A DNA stretch of 29,031 nucleotides from DATLNF01 sp046590575. GTDB lineage: Bacteria > Actinomycetota > Actinomycetes > BP-191. Made by a program: the position numbers and the translations under genes. The DNA is taken from the NCBI GenBank assembly GCA_046590575.1, contig JBKJUS010000016.1, positions 1-29,031 on the forward strand. The letters are read 5' to 3'. The notes under the pieces were generated by a model. It made no database searches, had not been told where the DNA came from, and saw nothing but the letters and a program-made list of their open reading frames with translations. Below, in pieces: positions 8,345-16,018 of the stretch. Position 1 is the stretch's first letter, and every line of letters begins with the position of its first letter.

Positions 8345-8773
8345 CTAGCGGCCCTTCTTGGCGGCCTTGGCGGCCTTCTTGTTCGACTTGACCGTCGCCT
8401 TGACCTCGCGCTCGATGTCGGCCCGCTCCTTGCGCCCGGCCGCTTTGCGTACGCCGTAGCTGAATGCCGCGACCTTGATCAGCGGCCCGCCGAGGGTGGC
8501 GCCGAAGAGGCTGACGAGCGCCGCGACGTTGCTCGACACCGTCGCCGCATGCGTGGTGATGGTGTCGATGCGCTCGAGCTGACCGTTGACCTGCACGACT
8601 GAAGTGGTCACCTCACCGAGCAGCGGAATGGTGCGGTCGGTGACTCCGATCACCAGCGTCTCGGTCGACTTCAGCACCCTGCCGAGGCGGATCAAGACGT
8701 AGCCGAGGAAGAACACGAAGAGCAGCCAGCCGACCGCGAGGGCCAGTAGGAGGAAGTCCTTGGCGCTGAGCAA
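8345..8773 (-). CDS. DUF948 domain membrane protein
   Basis: This 142-aa protein has a transmembrane helix at about residues 6-28 (LLLALAVGWLLFVFFLGYVLI), then a heptad-like region of 70 residues typical of DUF948 (LKSTETLVIGVTDRTIPLLG, VVQVNGQLERIDTI). It ends in a very lysine-rich tail (KSNKKAAKAAKKGR). I place the start at a TTG (8773), because AGGAG lies 7 nt upstream and the membrane helix follows directly. It begins 1 nt after the rarA stop. The reading frame is open for over 370 nt upstream, but that part lies inside rarA and is a shadow. Its function is unknown. Coupling to rarA and alaS is conserved in actinobacteria. Confidence 0.85.
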   Translation of the reverse strand: MLSAKDFLLLALAVGWLLFVFFLGYVLIRLGRVLKSTETLVIGVTDRTIPLLGEVTTSVVQVNGQLERIDTITTHAATVSSNVAALVSLFGATLGGPLIKVAAFSYGVRKAAGRKERADIEREVKATVKSNKKAAKAAKKGR

Positions 8774-8774
8774 G

Positions 8775-10193
8775 TCAGTACTCCTGCCGTGAGGTGTCGT
8801 ACGCCGATAAAGCGCTGGGCCTGTCTGCGCGCAAAGCGCTGGGCCTGTCTGCGCGCAGAGCGCTGGGCCTGTCTGCGCGCAGAGCGCGGCGCAACTCGAT
8901 GACCCGCACCTGCGCCTCTCGCTCCGCTCCGTGGTCCGACGGGTGGTAGTAGTCCTTCCCATCCACGGCGTCCGGTGCGTACTGCTGCGCCACCAGCGTT
9001 TCGGGGAAGTCGTGAGGATATCGATAGCCCTTGCCGTGGTCGATCTTGGCAGCGCCCTGGTAGTGGCTGTCGCGGAGGTGCGGCGGCACGCCGCCGGCCA
9101 GTCCCCGGCGTACGTCGGCGGCGGCGGCACCGAGCGCAGTGACCACGGCATTGGACTTCGGCGCGAGCGCGAGGTGGATCGCGGCCTGCGCCAGGTTGAG
9201 CTGCGCCTCGGGCAGCCCGATCATCTCAAGCGCCTGCGCGGCGGCCACCGCGGTCAGCATCGAAGTCGGGTCAGCCAGCCCGATGTCCTCGCTGGCCAGG
9301 ATCACCATCCGACGAGCGATGAACCGCGGGTCTTCCCCCGCCTCAAGCATCCGGGCGAGGTAGTGCAGCGTGGCGTCGACGTCGCCGCCGCGCATGCTCT
9401 TGATGAAAGCGCTGACGACGTCGTAGTGCTGGTCGCCGTCGCGGTCGTAACGCACCGCCGCGCGGTCGATGCTCGACTCGAGGATGGCCAGCGTGACCTC
9501 GGCGCTCCCCAGGCCCTTCGCCGCTCCGGCAGCGGCCTCCAGCGCCGTCAGTGCGCGCCGCGCGTCGCCGCCGGCCACCCGCAGCAGGTGCTCGACCGCT
9601 TCCTCGGCAAGGGTGACTTCGCCGGCCAGACCGCGCTCGTCGACCAGGGCTCGGCGAACGACGGCCAGCAGGTCACCGTCGGTCAGCGGCTCCAGCCGGA
9701 GCAGCAGCGACCGGGACATCAGCGGGGCGATGACGGAGAAGAATGGGTTCTCAGTCGTCGCCGCGACGAGGGTGACCCAGCGGTTCTCCACCGCCGGGAG
9801 CAGGGCGTCCTGCTGGGTCTTGGAGAAGCGGTGCACCTCGTCGATGAACAGAACGGTCTGCGCGCCGTACATCGCCAGACCCTCGCGGGCCGCCTCGATC
9901 ACTGCCCGCACGTCCTTCACCCCTGCGGTGACTGCGGACAGTTCGACGTAGCGGCGCTGGGTGGCGGCCGACACCACGTGCGCCAGCGTCGTCTTTCCGG
10001 TGCCCGACGGCCCCCACAAGATCAGGGAAAGCGGGGCGTCACCCTCCACGAGGCGGCGCAGCGGAGTTCCCGGGCCGAGCAGGTGACGCTGCCCGACCAC
10101 CTCGTCGAGGGTACGTGGGCGCATCCGGACCGCCAGCGGAGCCACTGCCGCCTCCGCCGTCGTACGCGCCTCGTCGAAGAGCGAGTTCTCCAC
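8775..10193 (-). CDS. rarA: Replication-associated recombination protein A (RarA/MgsA AAA+ ATPase)
   Basis: RarA is a DnaX/clamp-loader-like AAA+ ATPase that acts at stalled replication forks. The product is 472 aa from a GTG at 10193. Walker A is GPSGTGKTT (61-69), Walker B is LFIDE (115-119) with HRF after it, and sensor 1 is ATTENPFF. The C-terminal tetramerisation region includes YHPSDHGAEREAQVRVIEL. I chose this start because ENSLFDEA is a normal RarA N-terminus. The frame stays open to 10256 without a better site. The last ~35 residues are unusual: a 24-bp tandem repeat adds three ALRADRPS units after the normal end of the family. Confidence 0.95.
   Translation of the reverse strand: MENSLFDEARTTAEAAVAPLAVRMRPRTLDEVVGQRHLLGPGTPLRRLVEGDAPLSLILWGPSGTGKTTLAHVVSAATQRRYVELSAVTAGVKDVRAVIEAAREGLAMYGAQTVLFIDEVHRFSKTQQDALLPAVENRWVTLVAATTENPFFSVIAPLMSRSLLLRLEPLTDGDLLAVVRRALVDERGLAGEVTLAEEAVEHLLRVAGGDARRALTALEAAAGAAKGLGSAEVTLAILESSIDRAAVRYDRDGDQHYDVVSAFIKSMRGGDVDATLHYLARMLEAGEDPRFIARRMVILASEDIGLADPTSMLTAVAAAQALEMIGLPEAQLNLAQAAIHLALAPKSNAVVTALGAAAADVRRGLAGGVPPHLRDSHYQGAAKIDHGKGYRYPHDFPETLVAQQYAPDAVDGKDYYHPSDHGAEREAQVRVIELRRALRADRPSALRADRPSALRADRPSALSAYDTSRQEY
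8812..8883 (-). repeat. 24-bp tandem repeat, three copies, inside the rarA 3' end
   Basis: Three head-to-tail 24-bp units (8812-8835, 8836-8859, 8860-8883) differ at a single base. Because 24 is a multiple of three, the copies keep the frame and encode ALRADRPS three times near the RarA C-terminus. The unit contains GCGC-rich ends that favour slipped-strand expansion, so copy number probably differs between strains. Confidence 0.95.
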
Positions 10194-10244
10194 GTGAGCG
10201 ACCCTACCCGCGGAGTCGATGGCGCCTGACCCGACCCCCCCACA

Positions 10245-10323
10245 CCTCGACTTCACCCACCAAAACCACCTGAAACGGGCCGAAAACCGACTGTAGCGGT
10301 GGTTTTAGTGGGTGAAGTCGAGG
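10245..10323. repeat. Dispersed inverted repeat, copy 1 (rarA/aspS gap)
   Basis: The arms 10245-10270 and 10298-10323 are 26 nt each and complementary at 25 positions, around a 27-nt loop. The arm core, TTCACCCACCAAAACCACC (10252-10270), recurs in near-identical form at 28941-29009. It lies between the rarA start and the aspS stop. There is no T-run on either strand. It looks like an extragenic palindromic element that could also stop or stabilise the aspS transcript. Confidence 0.9.
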
Positions 10324-10350
10324 TTGTGGGTGAAGTCGAGGTTGTGGGTG
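10308..10350. repeat. 18-bp direct repeats extending the inverted repeat
   Basis: The unit GTGGGTGAAGTCGAGGTT occurs at 10308-10325 and 10326-10343, followed by a partial third copy to 10350. The first unit forms the outer part of the right arm of the inverted repeat, so that arm has been duplicated towards aspS. Confidence 0.9.
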
Positions 10351-10365
10351 GTGGCGGCGGGTGGG

Positions 10366-12135
10366 TCAGGCCTGGGGAGCAGCGGGAGCGGGAGCGTCGA
10401 TGCCGGCTTCCTTGCGCTGGACCGGGGTGATCGCCGTCGGGGCACCGGTCAGTGGGTCGCCGCCGGAAGAGGTCTTCGGGAAAGCCATGACCTCGCGGAT
10501 GGAGTCTTGGCCAGCCAGCATCGCCGCGAGCCGGTCCATGCCGATGGCAATCCCCCCGTGCGGCGGTGGGCCGTACTCGAACGCTTCGAGGAGGAAGCCG
10601 AACTTGTCCTTCGCCTCTCCTTCGGTGAGCCCGATCGTGTCGAAGACCCGCTTCTGCATCTCACTGCGGTGGATACGGATCGAGCCCCCGCCGAGCTCGA
10701 CGCCGTTGAGAACCACGTCGTAGGCCCGCGCCAGCGCTGCGGCCGGGTCGTCCGTGAAGGTGTCCTCCCACTCGACCGCAGGAGCAGTGAACGGGTGGTG
10801 GACGGCGGTCCAGCCGGTCACGCCGTCTGGTCCGGCGTCGGTCGGCTCGAACATCGGCGCGTCGGTGACCCAGAGGAAGGCCCACTCGCCTGGCGTACGC
10901 AGGCCGAGCCGGCTGCCGATCTCGACACGTACGGCGCCCAGCAGGTCCAGTGCGTCGCGGCGTGGACCCGCCGCGAAGAAGATTGCGTCGCCCGGTGCGG
11001 CACCGCACGCCTCCACCAGGCCCGCCAGCTCAGCTTCAGAGAGGTTCTTGACCACCGGTCCGGTCAAGGTGGCATCGGGCTGGGCAAGGACGTAGGCGAG
11101 ACCCTTGGCGCCGCGACCGCGAGCCCACTCCTGCCAACCGTCGAACTCCTTGCGGGTCAGCGACGCCCCGCCCGGGTACACCACCGCGCCGACGTGTTGA
11201 GCTTGGAAGACCCGGAACTGCGTCGACGCGAACCGGGCCGTCAGGTCGACCAGCTCCAGCCCGAACCGCAGGTCGGGCTTGTCCGAGCCGTAACGAGTCA
11301 TCGCCTCGCCGAAGGGCATCCGCGCAAAGGGCGTCGGGATCTCGATCCCCAGCACCTCGCGCCACACCGCGGCCAGCAGCGTCTCGGTGAGGGAGTAGAT
11401 GTCCTCCTCGTCGAGAAAGGACATCTCCACGTCGAGCTGGGTGAACTCCGGCTGCCGGTCGGCGCGCAGGTCCTCGTCGCGATAGCACCGGGCGATCTGG
11501 TAGTAGCGCTCAAAACCGGCCACCATGAGCAGCTGCTTGAACAGCTGCGGGGACTGCGGCAGGGCGTACCACGTGCCGGGCTGCAGCCGGCACGGCACCA
11601 GAAAGTCCCGGGCTCCCTCCGGCGTCGATCGCGTCAGCGTGGGCGTCTCGATGTCCACGAAGTCGTGCGCGTCCATCACTTGGCGGATGATCCGGGTCGC
11701 CTTCGCCCGGGTGCGCATGGCCGCGGCGGCCTCCGCCCGACGCAGGTCGAGGTAGCGGTAGCGAAGGCGGACGTACTCGTCGACCTCGCCCTGTTGGCCC
11801 TCCACCTGGAACGGCAGTGGCGCAGCTGCCGACAGCACCTCGACGCCGCTTGCCGTCACTTCAATGTCGCCGGTCGCCAGATCGGGGTTGGTGTTGCCCT
11901 CGGGGCGCAGCCCCACGGTGCCGCGCACCAGAACGCAGTACTCCCCGCGCAGGTCGTGGGCCTGCGCAGCCGGCTCGCCCTCGCGGAAGACCACCTGGAC
12001 GATGCCGCTGGCGTCACGGACGTCGATGAAGATCACGCCGCCGTGGTCCCGGCGGCGAGCCACCCAGCCCGCGAGCGCGACGGTCTCACCGTCATGCTCG
12101 CGACGCAGCGCGCCGGCTTGGTGGGTGCGGATCAC
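10366..12135 (-). CDS. aspS: Aspartyl-tRNA synthetase, probably non-discriminating (Asp/Asn)
   Basis: This 589-aa bacterial-type AspRS has an OB-fold anticodon domain (1 to about 105), a class II core with motif 2 (YQIARCYRDEDLRADRQPEF), a GAD insert, and motif 3 (GIAIGMDRLAAMLAG). Two specificity positions stand out: His31 in RRRDHGG and a Gly (about residue 80) in RPEGNTN. In characterised bacterial enzymes these positions are His/Gly in non-discriminating AspRS and Leu/Lys in discriminating ones. This one should therefore also make Asp-tRNA-Asn for GatCAB. The GTG start overlaps the hisS stop by 4 nt, with AAGGAG 8 nt upstream. The frame is open further upstream only as a shadow of hisS. 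Confidence 0.97.
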   Translation of the reverse strand: MIRTHQAGALRREHDGETVALAGWVARRRDHGGVIFIDVRDASGIVQVVFREGEPAAQAHDLRGEYCVLVRGTVGLRPEGNTNPDLATGDIEVTASGVEVLSAAAPLPFQVEGQQGEVDEYVRLRYRYLDLRRAEAAAAMRTRAKATRIIRQVMDAHDFVDIETPTLTRSTPEGARDFLVPCRLQPGTWYALPQSPQLFKQLLMVAGFERYYQIARCYRDEDLRADRQPEFTQLDVEMSFLDEEDIYSLTETLLAAVWREVLGIEIPTPFARMPFGEAMTRYGSDKPDLRFGLELVDLTARFASTQFRVFQAQHVGAVVYPGGASLTRKEFDGWQEWARGRGAKGLAYVLAQPDATLTGPVVKNLSEAELAGLVEACGAAPGDAIFFAAGPRRDALDLLGAVRVEIGSRLGLRTPGEWAFLWVTDAPMFEPTDAGPDGVTGWTAVHHPFTAPAVEWEDTFTDDPAAALARAYDVVLNGVELGGGSIRIHRSEMQKRVFDTIGLTEGEAKDKFGFLLEAFEYGPPPHGGIAIGMDRLAAMLAGQDSIREVMAFPKTSSGGDPLTGAPTAITPVQRKEAGIDAPAPAAPQA

Positions 12136-13499
12136 GTGACGATCTCCTTCTGGGTCAAGGCTTCTGGGTGCGCTGCGCTGATGGTGGGGTGCAGATCTGC
12201 GTCCGGAGGCGACCACGTCGACGGATCGGCCTGGGCCTGCTCGCCGGACCGGATGTCCTTCACCTCGTGCGACGCATCAGCCGACGCGGGGAACCAGACG
12301 TAGGGGATGCCGCGGCGATCGGCGTAGCGGATCTGCTTGCCGTACTTCGCCGCTTCGGGCGCCACTTCGGTCGGGATTCCGCGCGACCGCAGAGCTGCGG
12401 CGACGCGGTCGCACGCCGGGCGCGCAGGTTCGTCGGGCAGCGCGACGAGTACGCAGGTCGGCACTGCGCGGCTGGCGCTGACGAGACCCCGGCCGAGCAG
12501 CCGGCTGAGCAGCCGCGTCACGCCGACCGAGATGCCGACCCCGGGGTACGTCGTCGTGCCGTCGCTCGCCAACGCGTCGTAGCGCCCACCGGAGCAGATC
12601 GAGCCGAGGTCGGGGTGTCCAAGCAGCTGCGTCTCATAGACCGTGCCGGTGTAGTAGTCGAGCCCGCGGGCGATCTTCAGGTCGGCCACGAGCAGGCCCG
12701 GTGCGTGCTCTGCGGCGGCGTCCATCACCCGAGCGAGCTCCTCAAGGCCCTGATCGAGGAGGTCGTGGCTGACACCGAGCGCGCGCACGAGGGGGACGAA
12801 GGAGCTGTTCGGCGTGCAGATACCCGCCAACGCGAGGCACGAGGCGGCTTGTGCCTCGGTCAGGCCGTCTGCGACGAGCAGCTCACGCACGGCCTTGTCG
12901 CCCACCTTGTCGAGCTTGTCCACCGTGCGCAGGACGGCTGCCACCGACTCCTGGGCGACGCCGAGCCCGAGACAGAAGCCCTCGACCACGCGGCGATTGT
13001 TGACCGAGATCCGCCAGGGGGGCAGCGGTAGCCGGTTGAAGGCGTCGACGACCACCAGCGGCAGCTCGACCTCGTGGTGGAAGCCGAGGGTGTCCCGGCC
13101 GATCACATCGACGTCAGCCTGGGTGAACTCGCGGAATCGACCGTCCTGAGGTCGCTCGCCGCGCCACGCCTTCTGGATCTGGTACCGCCGGAACGGGAAG
13201 CTCAGCTTGCCGGCGTGTTCGACGACATACCGCGCCAGCGGCACGGTGAGGTCGAAGTGGAGCCCGAGTCCGGAATCGTCGCCCTCGCGCTCAGCGTGCA
13301 AGCGGCGTACGACGTAGATCTCCTTGCTGGTCTCCCCCGAGTGCACCAAGGCGTCCAGCGGCTCTAATGCGCGCGTCTCGACGGACGAGAAGCCGTAGAG
13401 CTCGAAGACCGAGCGGAGCGTGTCGAGGATCTCGAGCTCGACGAGGCGCTGCTCGGGCAACCACTCCGGAAAGCCGCTCAGCGCGGCGGTCTTCGCCAC
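12132..13499 (-). CDS. hisS: Histidyl-tRNA synthetase, SGFPEWLP-type
   Basis: HisRS charges tRNA-His. The 455-aa product has class II motif 2 (IQKAWRGERPQDGRFREF, 108-125), the histidine-binding signature ARGLDYYTGTVYE (277-289), SGGRYD (303-308), and a C-terminal anticodon-binding domain with APEAAKYGKQIRYADRRGIP. The N-terminus reads SGFPEWLPEQR rather than the APKGVPDYVPP form I recall from mycobacteria. It resembles the HisRS I recall from bifidobacteria. The start is GTG, 2 nt after the stop of the MBL hydrolase gene, so the unit is MBL-hisS-aspS. The ribosome binding site is weak, so translation is probably coupled. Confidence 0.96.
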   Translation of the reverse strand: MAKTAALSGFPEWLPEQRLVELEILDTLRSVFELYGFSSVETRALEPLDALVHSGETSKEIYVVRRLHAEREGDDSGLGLHFDLTVPLARYVVEHAGKLSFPFRRYQIQKAWRGERPQDGRFREFTQADVDVIGRDTLGFHHEVELPLVVVDAFNRLPLPPWRISVNNRRVVEGFCLGLGVAQESVAAVLRTVDKLDKVGDKAVRELLVADGLTEAQAASCLALAGICTPNSSFVPLVRALGVSHDLLDQGLEELARVMDAAAEHAPGLLVADLKIARGLDYYTGTVYETQLLGHPDLGSICSGGRYDALASDGTTTYPGVGISVGVTRLLSRLLGRGLVSASRAVPTCVLVALPDEPARPACDRVAAALRSRGIPTEVAPEAAKYGKQIRYADRRGIPYVWFPASADASHEVKDIRSGEQAQADPSTWSPPDADLHPTISAAHPEALTQKEIVT

Positions 13500-13501
13500 C
13501 G

Positions 13502-14203
13502 TCAGAGCCCGGAGCCGGTAGGGGAACCGGGTCGGGTGGTGCGGACGAGGGCGGCCGCTTCGGCGAGGTAGGGGTTGGTGGCACGCTCGCGTCCGATGGT
13601 GGTCTCGCCGCCGTGGCCGGAGAGCACCGGCAGCGCGTCCGGAAGCGGCAGAATCACCCGCGCCAACGAGTCCAGCATCTGGTCGTAGTCACCACCGGGC
13701 AGATCGGTGCGCCCGATGGAGCCGGCGAAGAGCACATCGCCGGAGAAGAAGACCTCGTCGCCCAGGCGAAAAGTCACCGACCCCTGAGTGTGCCCTGGCG
13801 CGTGGTCGACGGTGATGTCGAGGCCAGCGATGGAGAGCGCGTCGGATCCGGTGAGCTCGATGACCTCGTCCGGCTCGCTGAAGGTCATTCCACCGAGCAG
13901 CTGCTGGCTTGGCGACAGACCGAGGCCGGCGCCCGGGTCGGCGAGCTGGTGGCGGTCTGCCGGGTGGATGTACGCCGCCACGCCGTAGCGGCCGCAGACC
14001 GGCACCACCGAGAAGGTGTGGTCGATATGCCCGTGGGTCAGCAGCACCGCCACCGGTTGCAGACCGTGCTCCCGCACGAGGTCCGCGACGCCGCCGGCCG
14101 CCTCGTGGCCGGGGTCGATGACCACGCACTGCTCGCCCGCGCCGGGGGCGACGACGTAGCAGTTGGTGCCCCAGGAGCCTGCGGGGAACCCGGCGACCAG
14201 CAC
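13502..14203 (-). CDS. MBL-fold metallo-hydrolase (glyoxalase II-like)
   Basis: The 233-aa protein has the metallo-beta-lactamase fold zinc motif THGHIDH (56-62) and further ligands in HAPGHTQGS, SGDVLF (bridging Asp) and SGHGGET. The short form, without a C-terminal glyoxalase II helical domain, is typical of YcbL-like hydrolases. Thioester hydrolysis such as S-lactoylglutathione- or mycothiol-type conjugates is possible, but the substrate is unproven. The GTG at 14203 has GGAAGGAG 9 nt upstream. It is the first gene of the hisS-aspS unit and is transcribed away from the cyclophilins. This neighbourhood is common in actinobacteria. Confidence 0.92.
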   Translation of the reverse strand: MLVAGFPAGSWGTNCYVVAPGAGEQCVVIDPGHEAAGGVADLVREHGLQPVAVLLTHGHIDHTFSVVPVCGRYGVAAYIHPADRHQLADPGAGLGLSPSQQLLGGMTFSEPDEVIELTGSDALSIAGLDITVDHAPGHTQGSVTFRLGDEVFFSGDVLFAGSIGRTDLPGGDYDQMLDSLARVILPLPDALPVLSGHGGETTIGRERATNPYLAEAAALVRTTRPGSPTGSGL

Positions 14204-14341
14204 GGTTGGTCACTCCTTCCAGGCGTAGTCGGGCGAACAATGACCCTATCGGCGCGACCCGTAACGCAGCGAACGGATTGGACACCACCTAGACTCGCGC
14301 GCTGTACGCCGTACGCAGGCATCACACCTTCGGGGAGACCA
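14204..14341. promoter_or_regulatory. Divergent promoter region, MBL-hisS-aspS and cyclophilin genes
   Basis: This 138-nt gap separates divergent genes, so both promoters should be here. Candidate -10 boxes of the actinobacterial TANNNT form are TAGACT on the plus strand (14290-14295) and TAGGGT on the minus strand (14248-14243). Neither has a convincing -35 hexamer. No operator palindrome was seen. Confidence 0.45.
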
Positions 14342-15163
14342 GTGACTAGCAGTAAGCGCCAGCGTGAGCTCGCCCGCCTCCGCGCCGAGCGGCAGGCCGC
14401 CCGCCGCCGGCAGCGTGCCCTCCAGCGTCGCAAGCGCACCCTCACGGTCGGCGGGGTCTTCGGCCTCGTGCTCCTCGTCCTCCTCGGGGCTCTGCTCGTC
14501 CCGAAGCTCTTCGACGACGATGACCCGACCTCGGTCGACCCCCTGGCCCAGCCAAGTGCGTCCGCCTCCGGCGCCCCCTCGGCATCCGCTGCACCCTCGA
14601 CCAAGCCGGGCGAGTGCGCTTACACCAAGGGCGGTGATGCCGGCGCCAAGTCCCCCGGCCTCCCGCCGACCAAGCCGGTTGTGGCCGGTGCCGAGAAGGC
14701 CACCATCGTGCTGAACTCCGGGACGGTCGAGGTCGACCTGCAGCCCGCCAAGGCGCCTTGCACAGTGGGGTCGTTCGCCTTCCTCGCGGGCAAGAAGTTC
14801 TTCGACGGCACGCCCTGTCACCGCGTCACCACAGGGGCCGGGCTCACCGTCGTCCAGTGCGGTGACCCCACGGGCACCGGGTCCGGGGGGCCGGGCTACT
14901 CCTTCAAGGACGAGAACCTCGCCGGTGCGACGTATCCCCGCGGAACGGTCGCCATGGCCAACTCCGGCCCGGACACCAACGGCAGCCAGTTCTTCCTCGT
15001 CGTCAAGGACAGCCAGTTGCCACCGTCGTACATCCCGTTCGGGACCATTACCGGCGGGCTCGATGTGCTCGACAAGATCATCGCCGCTGGTGTCGAGGGC
15101 GGTGGGACCGACGGCAAGCCGGCCGCGCCGGTGACCATCAAGAGCTTCACCGTGGCAAAGTGA
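14342..15163 (+). CDS. Membrane-anchored cyclophilin-type peptidyl-prolyl isomerase
   Basis: This 273-aa protein catalyses prolyl cis-trans isomerisation, probably outside the membrane. A very basic cytoplasmic N-terminus (1-33) precedes one membrane helix (about 36-55). A Ser/Ala/Pro linker (62-90) and the cyclophilin domain (about 118-273) follow. Family motifs are CHRVTTGAGLTVVQCGD (159-175), GTGSGGPGY and ANSGPDTNGSQFFLV. The GTG start (14342) has GGGGAG 4-6 nt upstream. The stop overlaps the next cyclophilin gene by 4 nt. In actinobacteria a cyclophilin gene is usually found between rel and hisS, as here. Confidence 0.93.
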   Translation: MTSSKRQRELARLRAERQAARRRQRALQRRKRTLTVGGVFGLVLLVLLGALLVPKLFDDDDPTSVDPLAQPSASASGAPSASAAPSTKPGECAYTKGGDAGAKSPGLPPTKPVVAGAEKATIVLNSGTVEVDLQPAKAPCTVGSFAFLAGKKFFDGTPCHRVTTGAGLTVVQCGDPTGTGSGGPGYSFKDENLAGATYPRGTVAMANSGPDTNGSQFFLVVKDSQLPPSYIPFGTITGGLDVLDKIIAAGVEGGGTDGKPAAPVTIKSFTVAK

Positions 15164-15837
15164 GGCGTGGCGGTTCGGCGCTGATTCTCGCCACTGCTGC
15201 GCTCCTCGCAGGCTGCGGTGACGGCGGCGGTGACGGCGCAGGCGGCAGCGGCGACGGCAGCGCATCGACGGCGGTCGCCGGTGAGGTGGCCTGCGACGCG
15301 GCCGTCCCGGCTGCCGCGACAACGCAGCAGTACGACGCCGCGCCGCCGGTCGCGCAGAAGCGCGCCTACACCGCGGTCCTGACGACGTCGTGCGGCAAGA
15401 TCACGTTGACCCTCGCCGGCGAGAAAGCGCCGAAAACTGTCGGCTCGTTCGCCTTCCTGGGGGCCAAGGGCTACTTCGACGGCACGTTCTGCCACCGGAT
15501 GACGATGACCGACGGGCTCACCGTCCTCCAGTGCGGCGACCCGACCGGCACTGGGAGCGGCGGGCCCGGCTACCGGTTCGATGACGAGAACCTCGACGGG
15601 GCGTCGTACCCACGCGGCACGGTCGCCATGGCCAATGCGGGTCCTGGCACCAACGGCAGCCAGTTCTTCCTCGTGATCAAGGACAGCCGGCTGCCGCCGT
15701 CGTATACGCCGTTCGGCACGATCGACAAGGCCGGGTTGACGGTGCTCGACACGATCCTCGACGGCGGCATCGCCGACGGCACCCCCGACGGCGCGCCGGC
15801 GAAGAAGGTCTACCTCGACAAGGTCGCCATCTCCTAG
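15160..15837 (+). CDS. Lipoprotein cyclophilin-type peptidyl-prolyl isomerase
   Basis: This 225-aa paralogue of the preceding gene carries a lipoprotein signal (LLAGC, lipidated Cys19), then a Gly/Ser linker and a cyclophilin domain from about residue 68. CHRMTMTDGLTVLQCGD, GTGSGGPGY and ANAGPGTNGSQFFLV are nearly identical to its neighbour. The GTG start lies in the GTGA overlap with the upstream stop. The close similarity and adjacency indicate a tandem duplication. One copy kept a membrane helix and the other gained a lipid anchor, so both would act on the cell surface. Confidence 0.93.
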   Translation: MRRGGSALILATAALLAGCGDGGGDGAGGSGDGSASTAVAGEVACDAAVPAAATTQQYDAAPPVAQKRAYTAVLTTSCGKITLTLAGEKAPKTVGSFAFLGAKGYFDGTFCHRMTMTDGLTVLQCGDPTGTGSGGPGYRFDDENLDGASYPRGTVAMANAGPGTNGSQFFLVIKDSRLPPSYTPFGTIDKAGLTVLDTILDGGIADGTPDGAPAKKVYLDKVAIS

Positions 15838-15868
15838 CGACTGCACACTGCCACTACTGGCCCAATCG

Positions 15869-15970
15869 CCGACCAGACCGCCACACAACTGGCCATTCCC
15901 CGGACTGACCGCGCACGTGCCGCGCCCGACTCGGCGCCCTAGCGCTTCAGTTGTGTGGCTGAACGGTCGG
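15869..15970. repeat. Symmetric inverted repeat, about 100 bp, between convergent genes
   Basis: GCCACACAACTG (15880-15891) is matched by its exact complement at 15948-15959. After a 5-nt mismatched gap on each side, CCGACC (15869-15874) pairs with GGTCGG (15965-15970). The ends therefore form 23-nt arms around a 56-nt centre. It sits between the stops of the second cyclophilin gene and rel. A bidirectional terminator or a miniature repeat element are both possible. Confidence 0.75.
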
Positions 15971-16018
15971 GGGGTAGGAGCTGAGAGTCGAGCGCTCCCG
16001 TCGAATCTGGCAGCCCCG

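Noticed and set aside
10245..10323. CRISPR-like interpretation of the repeated TTCACCCACC motifs
   Set aside because: Too few copies, no regular spacers and no cas genes. The arms form one hairpin.
10312..12303. Long plus-strand open frame of 663 codons
   Set aside because: Antisense to the aspS gene, no domain, low-complexity composition.
13367..14341. Upstream extension of the first cyclophilin frame
   Set aside because: Antisense to hisS and the MBL gene. The membrane-anchored cyclophilin has a proper start at 14342.
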